A DNA stretch of 64,000 nt from Marinisporobacter balticus (GCF_004345705.1 NZ_SLWV01000008.1:60725-124724), one strand, 5' to 3'; shown: positions 41,342 to 50,699, numbered from the stretch's first letter. Translations and numbers: made by a program. Notes: generated by a model from the letters alone, not told the origin.

Positions 41342-42786
41342 TACATCACCTCATTTAGGGCTTTTCGTACTCCATTTTTCTCTATTTGTGATAAATAATA
41401 AGTAACTTTATCTGTAAGTCCCTCTACTTTATTTAAATCTATCTTCCAAATTTTTTCTTGCGCAAGTACAGTGGTTACAATGTTTCTTAATCCTTCTTCT
41501 GTAACATCATATGCACCCCAAAGCTTTTCATACATATCTAGGATCTCTGGGCTATCTTTTAATGCTACTACTTCTCCATTGATTTCTCCTTTAAATAAGT
41601 ACATCATTGATGCTAACGAAAACACTAATTTGTTTGGCAATTCACCTGTACGTTTTTTATACTCAAGGACAGAAGGAAGCACTCTTGTTTCATATTTAGA
41701 ATTAGAATTGAGCGAAATACTCATTAAGAAATGCTTGATAAATGGATTCTTGAAACGATCCAATACAGCATTTGCAAAATAATCTAATTCTTCCTTTGGT
41801 AGATCAAGGGTTGGTACAATTTCATCATAAATTGCTTCTTTTACAAAACGTCCCATTACTTGGTCTTCCACTGTTTCTCTTACTGTTTTTATTCCATATA
41901 GCAAAGATACAGGTACCATGCTTGTATGTGCACCATTTAATATTCTTACCTTTCTTGTTCTATAAGGGGTTAAATCATCTGTAAAGATCACATTGAGTCC
42001 ACACTTCTCTGCTGGTAGTTCTTCTTTAATCCACTGAGGACCTTCAATCACCCATAGATGAAACTGTTCTCCTTCTACCACCAATTGATCCTCATAACCT
42101 AGTTCCTTTGTAATTTTCTCCATTTTATCTCTTGGATATCCTGGGACAATTCTATCTACCAAGCTATTGTAAAAAGTGTTTGCTTCATGCATCCATTTTA
42201 TAAATCCTTCTTCTAAATTCCAAAGTTTTGCGTATTTAAGAATAATTTCTTTTAGTTTTTCTCCATTTTTTTCAATCAATTCACAAGGAATCAAAATAAG
42301 TCCTTTGTTTTTATCTCCATCAAAAGCTTTATATCTTTCGTATAAAAGCGCTGTTAATTTTCCTGGATAGCTATTTTGTGGACGATCTTCTAATCTATCT
42401 TTTTCATCAAATGCAATACCTGCTTCTGTCGTATTTGATATAATAAATCTTAGTTCTGGATTTTTGGCTACTTCTAAGTACCCTTCATATGCATCATACG
42501 GATTAATAGCACGGCTAATCGCTTCAATTACCGTATGTTCACTAACCACTTCTCCATCCTTAATGCCATTTAAATAAAGTGTATATAATCCATCTTGTTC
42601 ATTTAATTTATCCACAAGACCTTCCTTTAATGGTTGTATCACAACTACACTGCTGTTAAAGTCTGCTTCTTTATTCATCTTATCGATCATTCCATCCACA
42701 AATGCTCTTAAAAAATTTCCTTCTCCGAATTGCAAAATTCTTTCTGCATGTTTTTCCTTTTTATGTATTTCTCTTCCTAATCTCAT
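41341..42786 (-). CDS. uxaB: Tagaturonate reductase
   Basis: The 481-residue member of the mannitol dehydrogenase superfamily uses NADH to reduce D-tagaturonate to D-altronate. It shows ILQFGEGNFLRAFVDGMIDKMN (nucleotide site), FIISNTTEAGIAFDE, LIPCELIEKNGEKLKEI and the RKVRILNGAHTSMVP catalytic block. The N-terminus is typical of UxaB rather than of fructuronate reductase UxuB, and it is paired with uxaA. Confidence 0.93.
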   Translation of the reverse strand: MRLGREIHKKEKHAERILQFGEGNFLRAFVDGMIDKMNKEADFNSSVVVIQPLKEGLVDKLNEQDGLYTLYLNGIKDGEVVSEHTVIEAISRAINPYDAYEGYLEVAKNPELRFIISNTTEAGIAFDEKDRLEDRPQNSYPGKLTALLYERYKAFDGDKNKGLILIPCELIEKNGEKLKEIILKYAKLWNLEEGFIKWMHEANTFYNSLVDRIVPGYPRDKMEKITKELGYEDQLVVEGEQFHLWVIEGPQWIKEELPAEKCGLNVIFTDDLTPYRTRKVRILNGAHTSMVPVSLLYGIKTVRETVEDQVMGRFVKEAIYDEIVPTLDLPKEELDYFANAVLDRFKNPFIKHFLMSISLNSNSKYETRVLPSVLEYKKRTGELPNKLVFSLASMMYLFKGEINGEVVALKDSPEILDMYEKLWGAYDVTEEGLRNIVTTVLAQEKIWKIDLNKVEGLTDKVTYYLSQIEKNGVRKALNEVM

Positions 42787-42803
42787 TTCCTCGCCCCCTA
42801 CCC

Positions 42804-43826
42804 TTAGTCAAATTTTACAACGACTTTTAATTTTGACCCGTCATTATGAATTAATGTTTCAAATGCATCTGTCACTTTATCTAATTCAAATTCATCTGTA
42901 ATCATTGGGTCAATCTCTACTTTTCCTTCTGCTACTAAATCAATCAGTGGTCTAAAGTCATTTAAACTATTTCTTGATCCATAAACATCTAACTCTTTTT
43001 TAAGCAAGATAGAATGATTAAAAGTTGTCTCCATTTTACCGTTTCCAATTAAAATGATTTTTGCACCAAAAGCAGCATTCTCTATGCAACTTAAGAAGGT
43101 TTCTGGACGTCCAACTGCTTCAATGCATACATCCATACCATTGCCGTTTGTAATTTCTTTTACCCGTTCTTCTAAGTTTTCTTTATTTGCATTAATCACG
43201 CCATTTGCGCCTAATTTTTTCGCTTTTTCAAGTCTTCCATCAAAAACATCTGAAATATATACATTTGCACCTCTTAATTTTGCAGCAATCATAGCAAACA
43301 TACCAATAGCCCCTGATCCAATAACAAGTACATTGTCTCCCTTTTGAACATCGCCTCTATTTACTGCATGATAGCTTATAGAAAAAGGTTCAATCAATGC
43401 TAATGTCTTTGCTGATAATCCTTTTCCATCTCGAAGTCTCTCAATCGGCATAGTAATATATTCAGCAAAAGAACCATCTCTTTGAACACCCATCGTTTCA
43501 TTGCTTTCACAACAATTCACTTTTCCTCTTTTGCAAGAATAGCACTTCCCACAATTAAAATATGGATTTGCTGTTACAATCATCCCTTCTTTAAATCCTA
43601 AATCATTTTTCTCGATTTTTATAATTTCTGCTGAAAATTCATGACCTGGAATTCTTGGATAACTTGCAAAAGGTTGATTTCCTGTATATGTTGCAACGTC
43701 TGATCCACAAATCCCACAATATTTTATTTTAATTAAAGCTTCACCTTTTTTAGGCTTTGGGATCGGCTTCTCTATCACTTCTATTTTCCCTGCTTCTTCT
43801 ATATGTACAACACGCATTTGTTCCAT
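42804..43826 (-). CDS. Zinc-dependent dehydrogenase, L-galactonate/L-gulonate 5-dehydrogenase-like
   Basis: The 340-residue medium-chain dehydrogenase has GICGSDVATYTGNQPFASYPRIPGHE (zinc ligands Cys, His, Glu), structural-zinc cysteines in CGKCYSCKRGKVNCC, MGVQRDGSFAEY and the Rossmann motif VLVIGSGAIGMFAMIAAK. The GNQPF.SYPR.PGHE and GVQ.DG.F.EY blocks are those of YjjN/LgoD-type enzymes that oxidise L-galactonate to D-tagaturonate or L-gulonate to D-fructuronate. ATG at 43826 is chosen over a distant upstream ATG because of GGAAGGG. Next to uxaB-uxaA, it would supply their substrate. No uronate isomerase (uxaC) is in the window. Confidence 0.8.
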   Translation of the reverse strand: MEQMRVVHIEEAGKIEVIEKPIPKPKKGEALIKIKYCGICGSDVATYTGNQPFASYPRIPGHEFSAEIIKIEKNDLGFKEGMIVTANPYFNCGKCYSCKRGKVNCCESNETMGVQRDGSFAEYITMPIERLRDGKGLSAKTLALIEPFSISYHAVNRGDVQKGDNVLVIGSGAIGMFAMIAAKLRGANVYISDVFDGRLEKAKKLGANGVINANKENLEERVKEITNGNGMDVCIEAVGRPETFLSCIENAAFGAKIILIGNGKMETTFNHSILLKKELDVYGSRNSLNDFRPLIDLVAEGKVEIDPMITDEFELDKVTDAFETLIHNDGSKLKVVVKFD

Positions 43827-43863
43827 AAATATCATTCCTTCCCTTCCAATTAAGCACATATGC

Positions 43864-44520
43864 TTAATAAACAATTTTCAATGCAGCACTCCGTGCATTT
43901 TCTATATGTTTTCGAATTTTTTTTTCTAGTGTATCTTCATTTTTTTCTAATAAAGCATTAATAATGCCTAGATGTTCTGGTCTATTTCTCTTTCTTTCCT
44001 GTTCATCTGATCTCGTAGTCATTACACGAATTCTATAATCCTGATCATAAATTTTATTCATAAATTCAATTAAGCGATTATTATTTGTACTATCTACAAT
44101 ATATTTATGAAACTCAATATCTAAATCATAAAATTCTTTCTCACTGATGAGATTTCCTTCTATTCCTAATTTGTCAAACCTAGCTTGAAATTCCATCAGT
44201 TTTTCCCTAGCAATAGATTTACAAACAATTTTAGCAGATTGTATTTCAATCATTTCTCGAATTTGAAAAACTTCGTAAATATCTTTAATCGTTATATAAG
44301 ATACAATAATTCCTTTTCTAGGATAAATATTTACAAGTTTTTCTTGTTCTAGTCTTAGCAATGCTTCTCTAACAGGCGTCCTACTGCTTCCAATTTCTTT
44401 TGAAAGTTGTTCTTCGGATATATCCATCCCCGGCATCAACTCACATTTAATTAATTTATCTTTAATCAACCGATATGCTTTCTCTTTCAGTGGTAATTCA
44501 TCAATTTTTATCCTATTCAC
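43864..44520 (-). CDS. GntR-family (FCD) transcriptional regulator
   Basis: The 218-residue protein starts with GTG (44520). It has an N-terminal winged HTH (LKEKAYRLIKDKLIKCELMPGMDISEEQLSKEIGSSRTPVREALLRLEQEKLV) and a C-terminal FCD ligand domain (EFYDLDIEFHKYIVDSTNNNRLIEFM, RPEHLGIINALLEKN). It is the first gene before the dehydrogenase-uxaB-uxaA series and is likely to govern it and the TRAP genes in response to a sugar acid. Its operator may be the palindrome at 47764, as an inference. Confidence 0.88.
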   Translation of the reverse strand: MNRIKIDELPLKEKAYRLIKDKLIKCELMPGMDISEEQLSKEIGSSRTPVREALLRLEQEKLVNIYPRKGIIVSYITIKDIYEVFQIREMIEIQSAKIVCKSIAREKLMEFQARFDKLGIEGNLISEKEFYDLDIEFHKYIVDSTNNNRLIEFMNKIYDQDYRIRVMTTRSDEQERKRNRPEHLGIINALLEKNEDTLEKKIRKHIENARSAALKIVY

Positions 44521-44762
44521 TTTTCAATTCCTCCATCTAATGCTTAAAAGTTTAGTTTATAATCTATGCATCCTTATCCTATTCTTTCTGTTTCCTAGTA
44601 TGAGACTCTTTACTTATCATTATTTTACTATATTTCATAACATCCTGTATGTCTTTTTGTAAGATCCTTCTATCTATACTAATTTTATACTCATTCTTTG
44701 ATACTTTTAAATATTGATGGATGAATTTTTAAGTCATAATAACAAATATTACTCTATTTTAT

Positions 44763-46052
44763 TTAGTATAATAGATCAACAATACCTGTTGAGAACACTG
44801 GAACAAATGTTAATAACATCAGACATATAAAAAGAAGGATATAAAATGGCACCGCTTCTTTAATAAAATTATTAATTTTACACTTTGTTATCCCACATGT
44901 TACAAACATGAGTGTCCCCATTGGTGGGGTGATACAACCAATAGCACTATTAAATATAAAGATCATTGCAAATTGAATTTCATCGATCCCATATGCTTTC
45001 GCTACGGGTGCTAATAAAGGTACCAATACAATCATCGATGCATTTCCTTCAATAAACATGCCTACAAAAATCAAAAATATATTAACGACCATAAGAAATA
45101 TATACTTATTAGAAATCATTTCTATAATTAACTCCGTTATTTGCTGTGGAATACGTTCTTTTGTTAAAATCCATGCAAATGCAGATGCTGCACCCACAAT
45201 CAACATAATAGATGCTGTACTATTGATCGTTTCTTTTATCCCACTTACTGCGTCTTTAAATGTCATCTCACGGTAAACAATCCCAAGCATTAGTGAATAT
45301 ATGATCGCAACAGCACCCGCTTCAGTTGGTGTAAATATACCAAGACGAATCCCGCCAATAATAATGACTGGTAAACAAAGTGGCAATGCTGCATTTTTTA
45401 ATGCAACCATAAATTCTTTTGGCGCTATAAACTTTTCTCTTACCGGTTTATATCCACGTTTTTTAGAAATAATAGATACTAGTAGCATCATAGATCCACA
45501 TAGTAATATCCCCGGTCCAATACCCGCTATAAACAATTTACCAATGGAAACATTTGCTATAGATCCATAAATAATCATTGCAATTCCTGGTGGAATTAAA
45601 GGTGTAATCATTGCAGAAGAAGCCGTAACTACTGAAGAAAATTCTTTTGTGAACCCTTTCTTCTCCATTTCAGGAACTAACATTTTTGCCTGCATTGCTG
45701 CATCTGCGAGATTAGATCCTGATAAACCTCCCATTAAAGTAGATAACAATACATTTACCTGTGCAAGCCCTCCTGACATATGGCCTGTAAGTGCTTCAGC
45801 AAAGTTCATAACACGCTTTGTTACACCAGAATAATTCATATATACACCAGCACAAATAAAGAATGGAACTGCAAGAAGCGGTATACTCTCAATACCAGCA
45901 ATCACACGCTGTGCAATAATTTGTGTAGGTATATTTGGCGAAAGCGCAAAATATACAACTGAACCCGAAAGAACAGAAGTAAAAACAGGGACTTTTAAAA
46001 ACAAAAATACCAACATAACAACAGCTGCTATACCAACAACATTCATCTCCAT
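44763..46052 (-). CDS. TRAP transporter large membrane subunit (DctM/SiaM family)
   Basis: The 429-residue protein has about 12 hydrophobic segments and the family motifs GSNLADAAMQAKMLVPEMEKKGF, TASSAMITPLIPPGIAMIIYG and FNSAIGCITPPMGTLMFV. It forms the sodium-driven transport channel with the small subunit encoded 2 bp upstream, and works with the lipoprotein DctP. The adjacent genes suggest hexuronate or hexonate uptake. Confidence 0.94.
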   Translation of the reverse strand: MEMNVVGIAAVVMLVFLFLKVPVFTSVLSGSVVYFALSPNIPTQIIAQRVIAGIESIPLLAVPFFICAGVYMNYSGVTKRVMNFAEALTGHMSGGLAQVNVLLSTLMGGLSGSNLADAAMQAKMLVPEMEKKGFTKEFSSVVTASSAMITPLIPPGIAMIIYGSIANVSIGKLFIAGIGPGILLCGSMMLLVSIISKKRGYKPVREKFIAPKEFMVALKNAALPLCLPVIIIGGIRLGIFTPTEAGAVAIIYSLMLGIVYREMTFKDAVSGIKETINSTASIMLIVGAASAFAWILTKERIPQQITELIIEMISNKYIFLMVVNIFLIFVGMFIEGNASMIVLVPLLAPVAKAYGIDEIQFAMIFIFNSAIGCITPPMGTLMFVTCGITKCKINNFIKEAVPFYILLFICLMLLTFVPVFSTGIVDLLY

Positions 46053-46054
46053 TT

Positions 46055-46558
46055 TTATTCACCACCTCTTGTATTCACATACTTATTTGATAATGATTTT
46101 GCCATAATCATACTATAATTGATCATCATTAGTACGCAACCTGTTGGAAATGCCCCATATATGATAGGATAAGGTGTATGTAATATATTTGTATTTCTTC
46201 CCGTATGAAATAATTGTTTTACAAGATTTGTTCCATGCACCAATAAATAGGCTAATACAAACATAGATACCAGATATCCAAATATCTCTACAATTTTTCT
46301 TGCAGTAGGGGGCATACGATCTACTAAAACATCAATGGCTACATGACTCCCACTACGAAAAGCTGCGCCTCCTCCAAAAAATACAACCCATGTAAAACAC
46401 CAAAGCTGAACTTCTTGTAACCAAACAAAAGGGTCATTAAAGAAATAACGCATGATGACACCAAAGAATGTTATCAATACCAGTATTATTAAAGAAATGC
46501 TTGCAATAAGCATATCTATATTTAATAAATAATTAAAACCTTTATGATTTGTTTTCAT
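46055..46558 (-). CDS. TRAP transporter small membrane subunit (DctQ family)
   Basis: The 167-residue protein has four hydrophobic segments (near 15, 50, 90 and 130), with WLQEVQLWCFTWVVFFGGGAAFRSGSHVAIDVL, the family core. The start is ATG at 46558, six bases after GGAGG; an upstream ATG at 46594 is not supported. It is part of the DctP-DctQ-DctM operon. Confidence 0.92.
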   Translation of the reverse strand: MKTNHKGFNYLLNIDMLIASISLIILVLITFFGVIMRYFFNDPFVWLQEVQLWCFTWVVFFGGGAAFRSGSHVAIDVLVDRMPPTARKIVEIFGYLVSMFVLAYLLVHGTNLVKQLFHTGRNTNILHTPYPIIYGAFPTGCVLMMINYSMIMAKSLSNKYVNTRGGE

Positions 46559-46623
46559 GCATTTCCTCCTTTCAATCATAATATCCGGAGGCAATGATTG
46601 CCTCCGGGTACTAAATGTATCCT

Positions 46624-47655
46624 TTACTTCATAGCCTTTTTAACAGTATCATATAGTCCTTCTGACCATTCTGATGTAATCTCTGGAAGAGAATAGAACT
46701 TCATTGCAGCTTCTTTAAATTCTTCTTTATTAATATCAATCACTTCAACACCTTCAGCTTTTAAACTTTCTAGTGCTTCCGTATTCAATTTTTCTTGAAT
46801 TTCATTGTTATATATACCCGCTTCTCTACCTGTTTCCATTAAAATTTCTTGTTGTTCTGGCGTAAGTGTATTGAAGAAATCTGCACCAGCAATCCAAGTA
46901 GTAAAGTTTTTAACGTGTGCATCTAATATTAGATACTTCGCAACTTCATGGAATTTTCCATTATAAAGAACTGTTAATGGATTTTCTAATCCATCTATTG
47001 TACCTTGTTGTAATGCTGTATAAACTTCTCCAAATGCCATAGGCGTAGGTGTTGCACCTAAAGCCTCAAAACCTTTGATTTGTATGGTATTATCTGGAAC
47101 ACGGATCTTCATTCCCTTAAGGTCCGCTACGGATTTTACAGGCTTTGTTGTAAGTGTATGACGATCTCCATACATCCAATTGGAAGCTAATAATTTTAAA
47201 CCTTTTTCTTCAAGTTTGGCACTTTGATCCTTATACCAATCACTCTCAGTAAGTTTCCAACATTCTTCCCAACTATCAAATAGATAAGGTCCGAATACAA
47301 TTCCAAAATCTTTCACACCGCGATCTGCATAAAAAGCACCATCAGCAAGTGTTATTACTGAATCTCCTGCTAGCATTTGATCGATCAAATCATTTTTAGA
47401 TCCAAGTTGAGCTGATGGAAATAACTCGATCTTCATCGTTCCATTGCTCTTTTCTTCAACAAGCTTCTTCCACTCATTTGCGGCAAGGTCAATTGGCTCA
47501 CCAGGATTATTTCCATACCCTATTTGAATTACAACAGGTTTAGTCTCTTCAGTCTTTTGCGCTGTTTCTGATGCATCTTTAGCTGGAGCTCCACATGCAG
47601 TCAATAAAGATAATACCAATAAAGCCACCATTAAAATAATACTCTTCTTTTTCAC
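46624..47655 (-). CDS. TRAP transporter solute-binding lipoprotein (DctP family)
   Basis: The 343-residue protein starts with GTG (47655) and a lipoprotein signal with lipobox LLTACGAP (Cys 21). The mature part has the DctP fold: IQIGYGNNPGEPIDLAANEWKKLVEEKS, the conserved MKIRVPDNTIQIKGFEALGATPTPMAFGEVYTALQQGTIDGLENP block with the carboxylate-binding Arg. Ligands of such proteins in this context are often uronates or aldonates. Confidence 0.93.
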   Translation of the reverse strand: MKKKSIILMVALLVLSLLTACGAPAKDASETAQKTEETKPVVIQIGYGNNPGEPIDLAANEWKKLVEEKSNGTMKIELFPSAQLGSKNDLIDQMLAGDSVITLADGAFYADRGVKDFGIVFGPYLFDSWEECWKLTESDWYKDQSAKLEEKGLKLLASNWMYGDRHTLTTKPVKSVADLKGMKIRVPDNTIQIKGFEALGATPTPMAFGEVYTALQQGTIDGLENPLTVLYNGKFHEVAKYLILDAHVKNFTTWIAGADFFNTLTPEQQEILMETGREAGIYNNEIQEKLNTEALESLKAEGVEVIDINKEEFKEAAMKFYSLPEITSEWSEGLYDTVKKAMK

Positions 47656-47763
47656 GTTCTTGTTCCTCCCTTAATATGTATTTTTTGTGCCACTGCACAT
47701 AAAAAAACTGCAATACGAGTACAAAAGTGAAAACATTTTCCTTTGATATTAAAAACATATCGC

Positions 47764-47814
47764 ACTGATATATCAGTTCAATATTAGTATACATGAACTT
47801 ACATATTTCGTCAA
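47764..47814 (-). promoter_or_regulatory. Promoter and palindromic operator of the TRAP operon
   Basis: Minus strand: TTGACG (47809-47814), 17-bp spacer, TATACT (47786-47791). Eight bases after the -10 is the perfect 14-base palindrome ACTGATATATCAGT (47764-47777), a position expected of a repressor site. It differs from the operator at 39608 and 49630, so another regulator, perhaps the GntR protein at 43864, may bind it. Confidence 0.65.
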
Positions 47815-47826
47815 TAATGAATATAG

Positions 47827-47872
47827 ATTAAAAAACAGCATCTGCTATATATAGCAAATGCTGTTTTTTAAT
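47827..47872 (-). terminator. Terminator of eda-kdgK copy 2
   Basis: Inverted repeat AAAAAACAGCATTTGCTA and its complement, with T-run, 37 bp after the kdgK copy 2 stop. It is directly followed by the TRAP promoter region. Confidence 0.8.
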
Positions 47873-47908
47873 CTATATTAATTTATGGGGAACAAATATT
47901 AAAAAGTA

Positions 47909-48934
47909 TTATCTTTGTACTCTTCCTGATGCATCTCCTTGAATCAATGTTTCTACTTCGTCAACCGTTACAAGGTTAAAGTCGCCATTAATTGTATGCT
48001 TAAGTGCTGAAGCCCCTACTGCAAACTCAAGTGCTTGTTTGAAGTCATCCTTTGCAAGTAATCCATAGATTAATCCTCCTGCAAATGAATCTCCGCCACC
48101 CACTCTGTCAACGATCCTCACATCATATTTTTTAGAATGATAGAACTCTTCTCCATTATAGATGAGTGCTGACCATCCATTATCAGATGCTGAATAACTT
48201 TCTCTTAATGTTGTTACTACATACTTAAATCCAAATTGTTCTTTCATTTGCTTGAATATATCTTTGTATCCTTCAAGCTGTAATTCACCTTTTGTTACGT
48301 CTGTTTCGCCTGGTTTGAATCCTAATACTTTTTCTGCATCTTCTTCATTTCCAATGCATACATCAACATACTGCATTAGATTACTCATTACTTCTTTTGC
48401 TCTTTCTGGTGTCCATAATTTTTTTCTATAGTTTAAATCAACACTTACAGTAACATTGTTTCTTTTTGCAGCTTTTAACGCCTCTTCTGTAAGAACAGCA
48501 GCTGTTTCACTAAGCGCTGGCGTAATCCCTGAGAAATGGAACCACGCTGCATCTTTAAAAATTGCATCAAAATCAAAATCTTTCGATGAAGCTTCTGCAA
48601 TAGATGAATTTGCGCGATCATATACAACCTTTGAAGGTCTCATAGATGCACCTGTCTCTAAGTAGTAAATCCCTACACGTTCTCCACCTTTTGCTATATA
48701 ATCAGTGTTTACACCAAATCTTCTTAAATGATTAATTGCACTTTGCCCAATTGGATTTTCTGGAAGCTTTGATACAAAATGTGCATCAAATCCGTAGTTT
48801 GCAAGTGATACAGCTACATTCGCTTCTCCTCCACCATACACGACATCAAAAGATTCTGCTTGTGTAAATCTTTGGTATCCTGGAGTAGATAATCTTAACA
48901 TAATTTCTCCCATTGTAACAACTTTTTTAGCCAT
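47909..48934 (-). CDS. kdgK: 2-keto-3-deoxygluconate kinase, copy 2
   Basis: The 341-residue PfkB kinase has VVTMGEIMLRLSTPGYQRFTQAESFDVVYGGGEANVAVSLANYG, typical of clostridial KdgK, DLNYRKKLWTPERAKEVM, and DRVGGGDSFAGGLIYGLL with the catalytic Asp. It converts KDG into KDPG, which Eda cleaves; the two genes are 12 bp apart. It is longer than copy 1 and shares only the family pattern with it. Confidence 0.92.
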   Translation of the reverse strand: MAKKVVTMGEIMLRLSTPGYQRFTQAESFDVVYGGGEANVAVSLANYGFDAHFVSKLPENPIGQSAINHLRRFGVNTDYIAKGGERVGIYYLETGASMRPSKVVYDRANSSIAEASSKDFDFDAIFKDAAWFHFSGITPALSETAAVLTEEALKAAKRNNVTVSVDLNYRKKLWTPERAKEVMSNLMQYVDVCIGNEEDAEKVLGFKPGETDVTKGELQLEGYKDIFKQMKEQFGFKYVVTTLRESYSASDNGWSALIYNGEEFYHSKKYDVRIVDRVGGGDSFAGGLIYGLLAKDDFKQALEFAVGASALKHTINGDFNLVTVDEVETLIQGDASGRVQR

Positions 48935-48946
48935 TTCTATTCCTCC

Positions 48947-49588
48947 TTAAGCTCTCGCATTTTTTACTGCTTCTACGAACTTTTTAGCAGTTTCTGTTAC
49001 TAGCGCATAATCTCCTGTTTTCGCACCACTTGTTAAATCTCCACCTGTTCCGATTGCAACGGCTCCTGCTTTGATCCACTCTGCTGCATTTGCTAAGTTT
49101 ACACCACCTGTTGGCATGAAGTTTCCTTGTGGAATAGGCCCTTTGAATGCTTTGATAATAGATGGACCATATGCATTTCCTGGAAACACCTTAGCAATTT
49201 CGACGCCTGCTTCAAATGCTGTTAAAGCTTCTGTAACGGTCATAATTCCAGGCATTACAGCGATTCTATATCGATTACATAATTTTACTGTTTCAAGATT
49301 TAAAGCTGGACTTACAATATATTTTGCACCTGCTAAAATACAAGCTCTCGCTGTTTCTGGATCAAGTACTGTTCCTGCTCCAATAATTACATCTTCATCT
49401 TTATACATTTCTGAAAGCTCTTTGATAATATCTACAGCTCCTGGCACGGTCATTGTAATTTCTAATGCTTTAATTCCACCCTTTTTTACTGCCTCTATCA
49501 TTTTCATTCCTTGTTCTTTGGATTCTGCTCTGATTACAGCAACTACACCACTTTCTGCAATTTGCTGAATAATTTCCATTCTTTTCAT
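48947..49588 (-). CDS. eda: KDPG/KHG aldolase
   Basis: The 213-residue class I aldolase splits KDPG to pyruvate and glyceraldehyde 3-phosphate. It has GVVAVIRAESKEQGMKMIEAV, GIKALEITMTVPGA with the catalytic Glu, GAGTVLDPETA, AKYIVSPAL with the Schiff-base Lys region, VEIAKVFPGN and FMPTGGVNLANAAEWIKAGAVAIGTGG. It is first in the eda-kdgK2 operon, with its own controlled promoter. Confidence 0.95.
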   Translation of the reverse strand: MKRMEIIQQIAESGVVAVIRAESKEQGMKMIEAVKKGGIKALEITMTVPGAVDIIKELSEMYKDEDVIIGAGTVLDPETARACILAGAKYIVSPALNLETVKLCNRYRIAVMPGIMTVTEALTAFEAGVEIAKVFPGNAYGPSIIKAFKGPIPQGNFMPTGGVNLANAAEWIKAGAVAIGTGGDLTSGAKTGDYALVTETAKKFVEAVKNARA

Positions 49589-49629
49589 ATGATTTCCCTC
49601 CTAAAATAGTTTGCCTCTATTTATTATCC

Positions 49630-49680
49630 GTTGTCTGATGTCTTATACCTCTATTATATATCCCTTTCAGAAAAAATCAA
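49630..49680 (-). promoter_or_regulatory. Promoter with shared operator for eda-kdgK
   Basis: Minus strand: TTGATT (49675-49680), 16-bp spacer, TATAAT (49653-49658), then AGACATCAGACAAC (49630-49643). The promoter layout and the 14-base block match those at 39608-39663. Confidence 0.75.
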
Positions 49681-49787
49681 TAGGCTATTTAATATTTCAT
49701 TAACTTTTTTCAAAAAATCATAAACAGTTCGCACCCTACTCCAGATGCTTAATCTCTTAAAAAAAATTATACTTTTCTAAGTAAATA

Positions 49788-49836
49788 AAAAACCCTATCC
49801 ATGAACACATTTTCTTATTGTATCCATGGATAGGGT
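49788..49836 (-). terminator. Terminator of the FCD regulator gene
   Basis: Inverted repeat AACCCTATCCATG / CATGGATAGGGTT with a T-run on the minus strand, 21 bp after the regulator stop. Confidence 0.85.
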
Positions 49837-49856
49837 TCTCATTTATATCTTCATAT

Positions 49857-50540
49857 TTATTTTTTTCTAATTTGACCCATTCCATTTTCTATGTGTTCCT
49901 TCATGTATTTTTTTGCAGCTTTTTCATCTTTATTTTTAATAGCATCCAGTACCTTTTCATGATAGTAAATGACTTTTTCTCCACTTTCAGGAATATCTTT
50001 TGTTTCTAAATACCCTTCCTTAATACAATCATTAATAATGGGAACAATTCTTTTGATAATTGGATTTTGACTGCTTTTGGCAATGATGTTGTGAAAATCC
50101 ATATCTGTCTCTGTATGGTCCTTCCCTTCTAAAATATCTTTTTCCATTTTCATAAATGCCACTTCTAAAGCTTCCACATTTTTCTCCTTCGCTCGTTTAG
50201 CAGCTAATGCAGCGATCTCTGGTTCAATGATTAATCTTGTTTCAAACAAATATAATAGCAAATCTTTTTTGTTCATAAATGTAACCCCAAGAGGATCTGT
50301 AGCAATCCCTGGTTTTTCACATACAAAAGTCCCTTTTCCTCTGCGTATTTCTAATATATTCATAGACACCAAAATTTTAACAGATTCTCTAATAGTAGAC
50401 CTGCTTACATTTAGAATCTTTGACAATTCGATTTCATTTGATAGCTTATCACCAGGCTGTAGTTCATTATCTATAATTAATTTTTTTATATTATTCGCCA
50501 CTTTTTCAGAAAGCAGTACTTTATCAAACATACAAACCAT
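49857..50540 (-). CDS. FadR/GntR-family (FCD) regulator, probable KDG-pathway repressor
   Basis: The 227-residue protein has an N-terminal GntR winged HTH (EKVANNIKKLIIDNELQPGDKLSNEIELSKILNVSRSTIRESVKIL) and an FCD domain (LFETRLIIEPEIAALAAKRA, DMDFHNIIAKSSQNPIIKRIV, YYHEKVLDAIKNKDEKAAKKYMKEHI). It is encoded just upstream of eda on the same strand, with its own terminator between, so the operator AGACATCAGACAAC before eda and kdgK1 is its likely target. The start may be ATG at 50540 or the next ATG at 50531. Confidence 0.88.
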   Translation of the reverse strand: MVCMFDKVLLSEKVANNIKKLIIDNELQPGDKLSNEIELSKILNVSRSTIRESVKILVSMNILEIRRGKGTFVCEKPGIATDPLGVTFMNKKDLLLYLFETRLIIEPEIAALAAKRAKEKNVEALEVAFMKMEKDILEGKDHTETDMDFHNIIAKSSQNPIIKRIVPIINDCIKEGYLETKDIPESGEKVIYYHEKVLDAIKNKDEKAAKKYMKEHIENGMGQIRKK

Positions 50541-50661
50541 ACACTCCTCAGTTTCATTTTTCTATGAGTAGTATACCATATATTTTATTTAAATCATAAA
50601 ATAAGTATTAACAAGCTTGTTTATAATTATTCTGTAGTTACTCATTTCTCCATCGTAATTT

Positions 50662-50694
50662 AAAAAAGGAAGTATGTACAATCATACGACCTTT
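50662..50694 (-). terminator. Probable terminator of the stand-alone activase gene
   Basis: Imperfect minus-strand stem AAGGTCGTATG/CATACTTCCTT with a T-run, just after the stop at 50700. Confidence 0.6.
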
Positions 50695-50699
50695 CGTTT

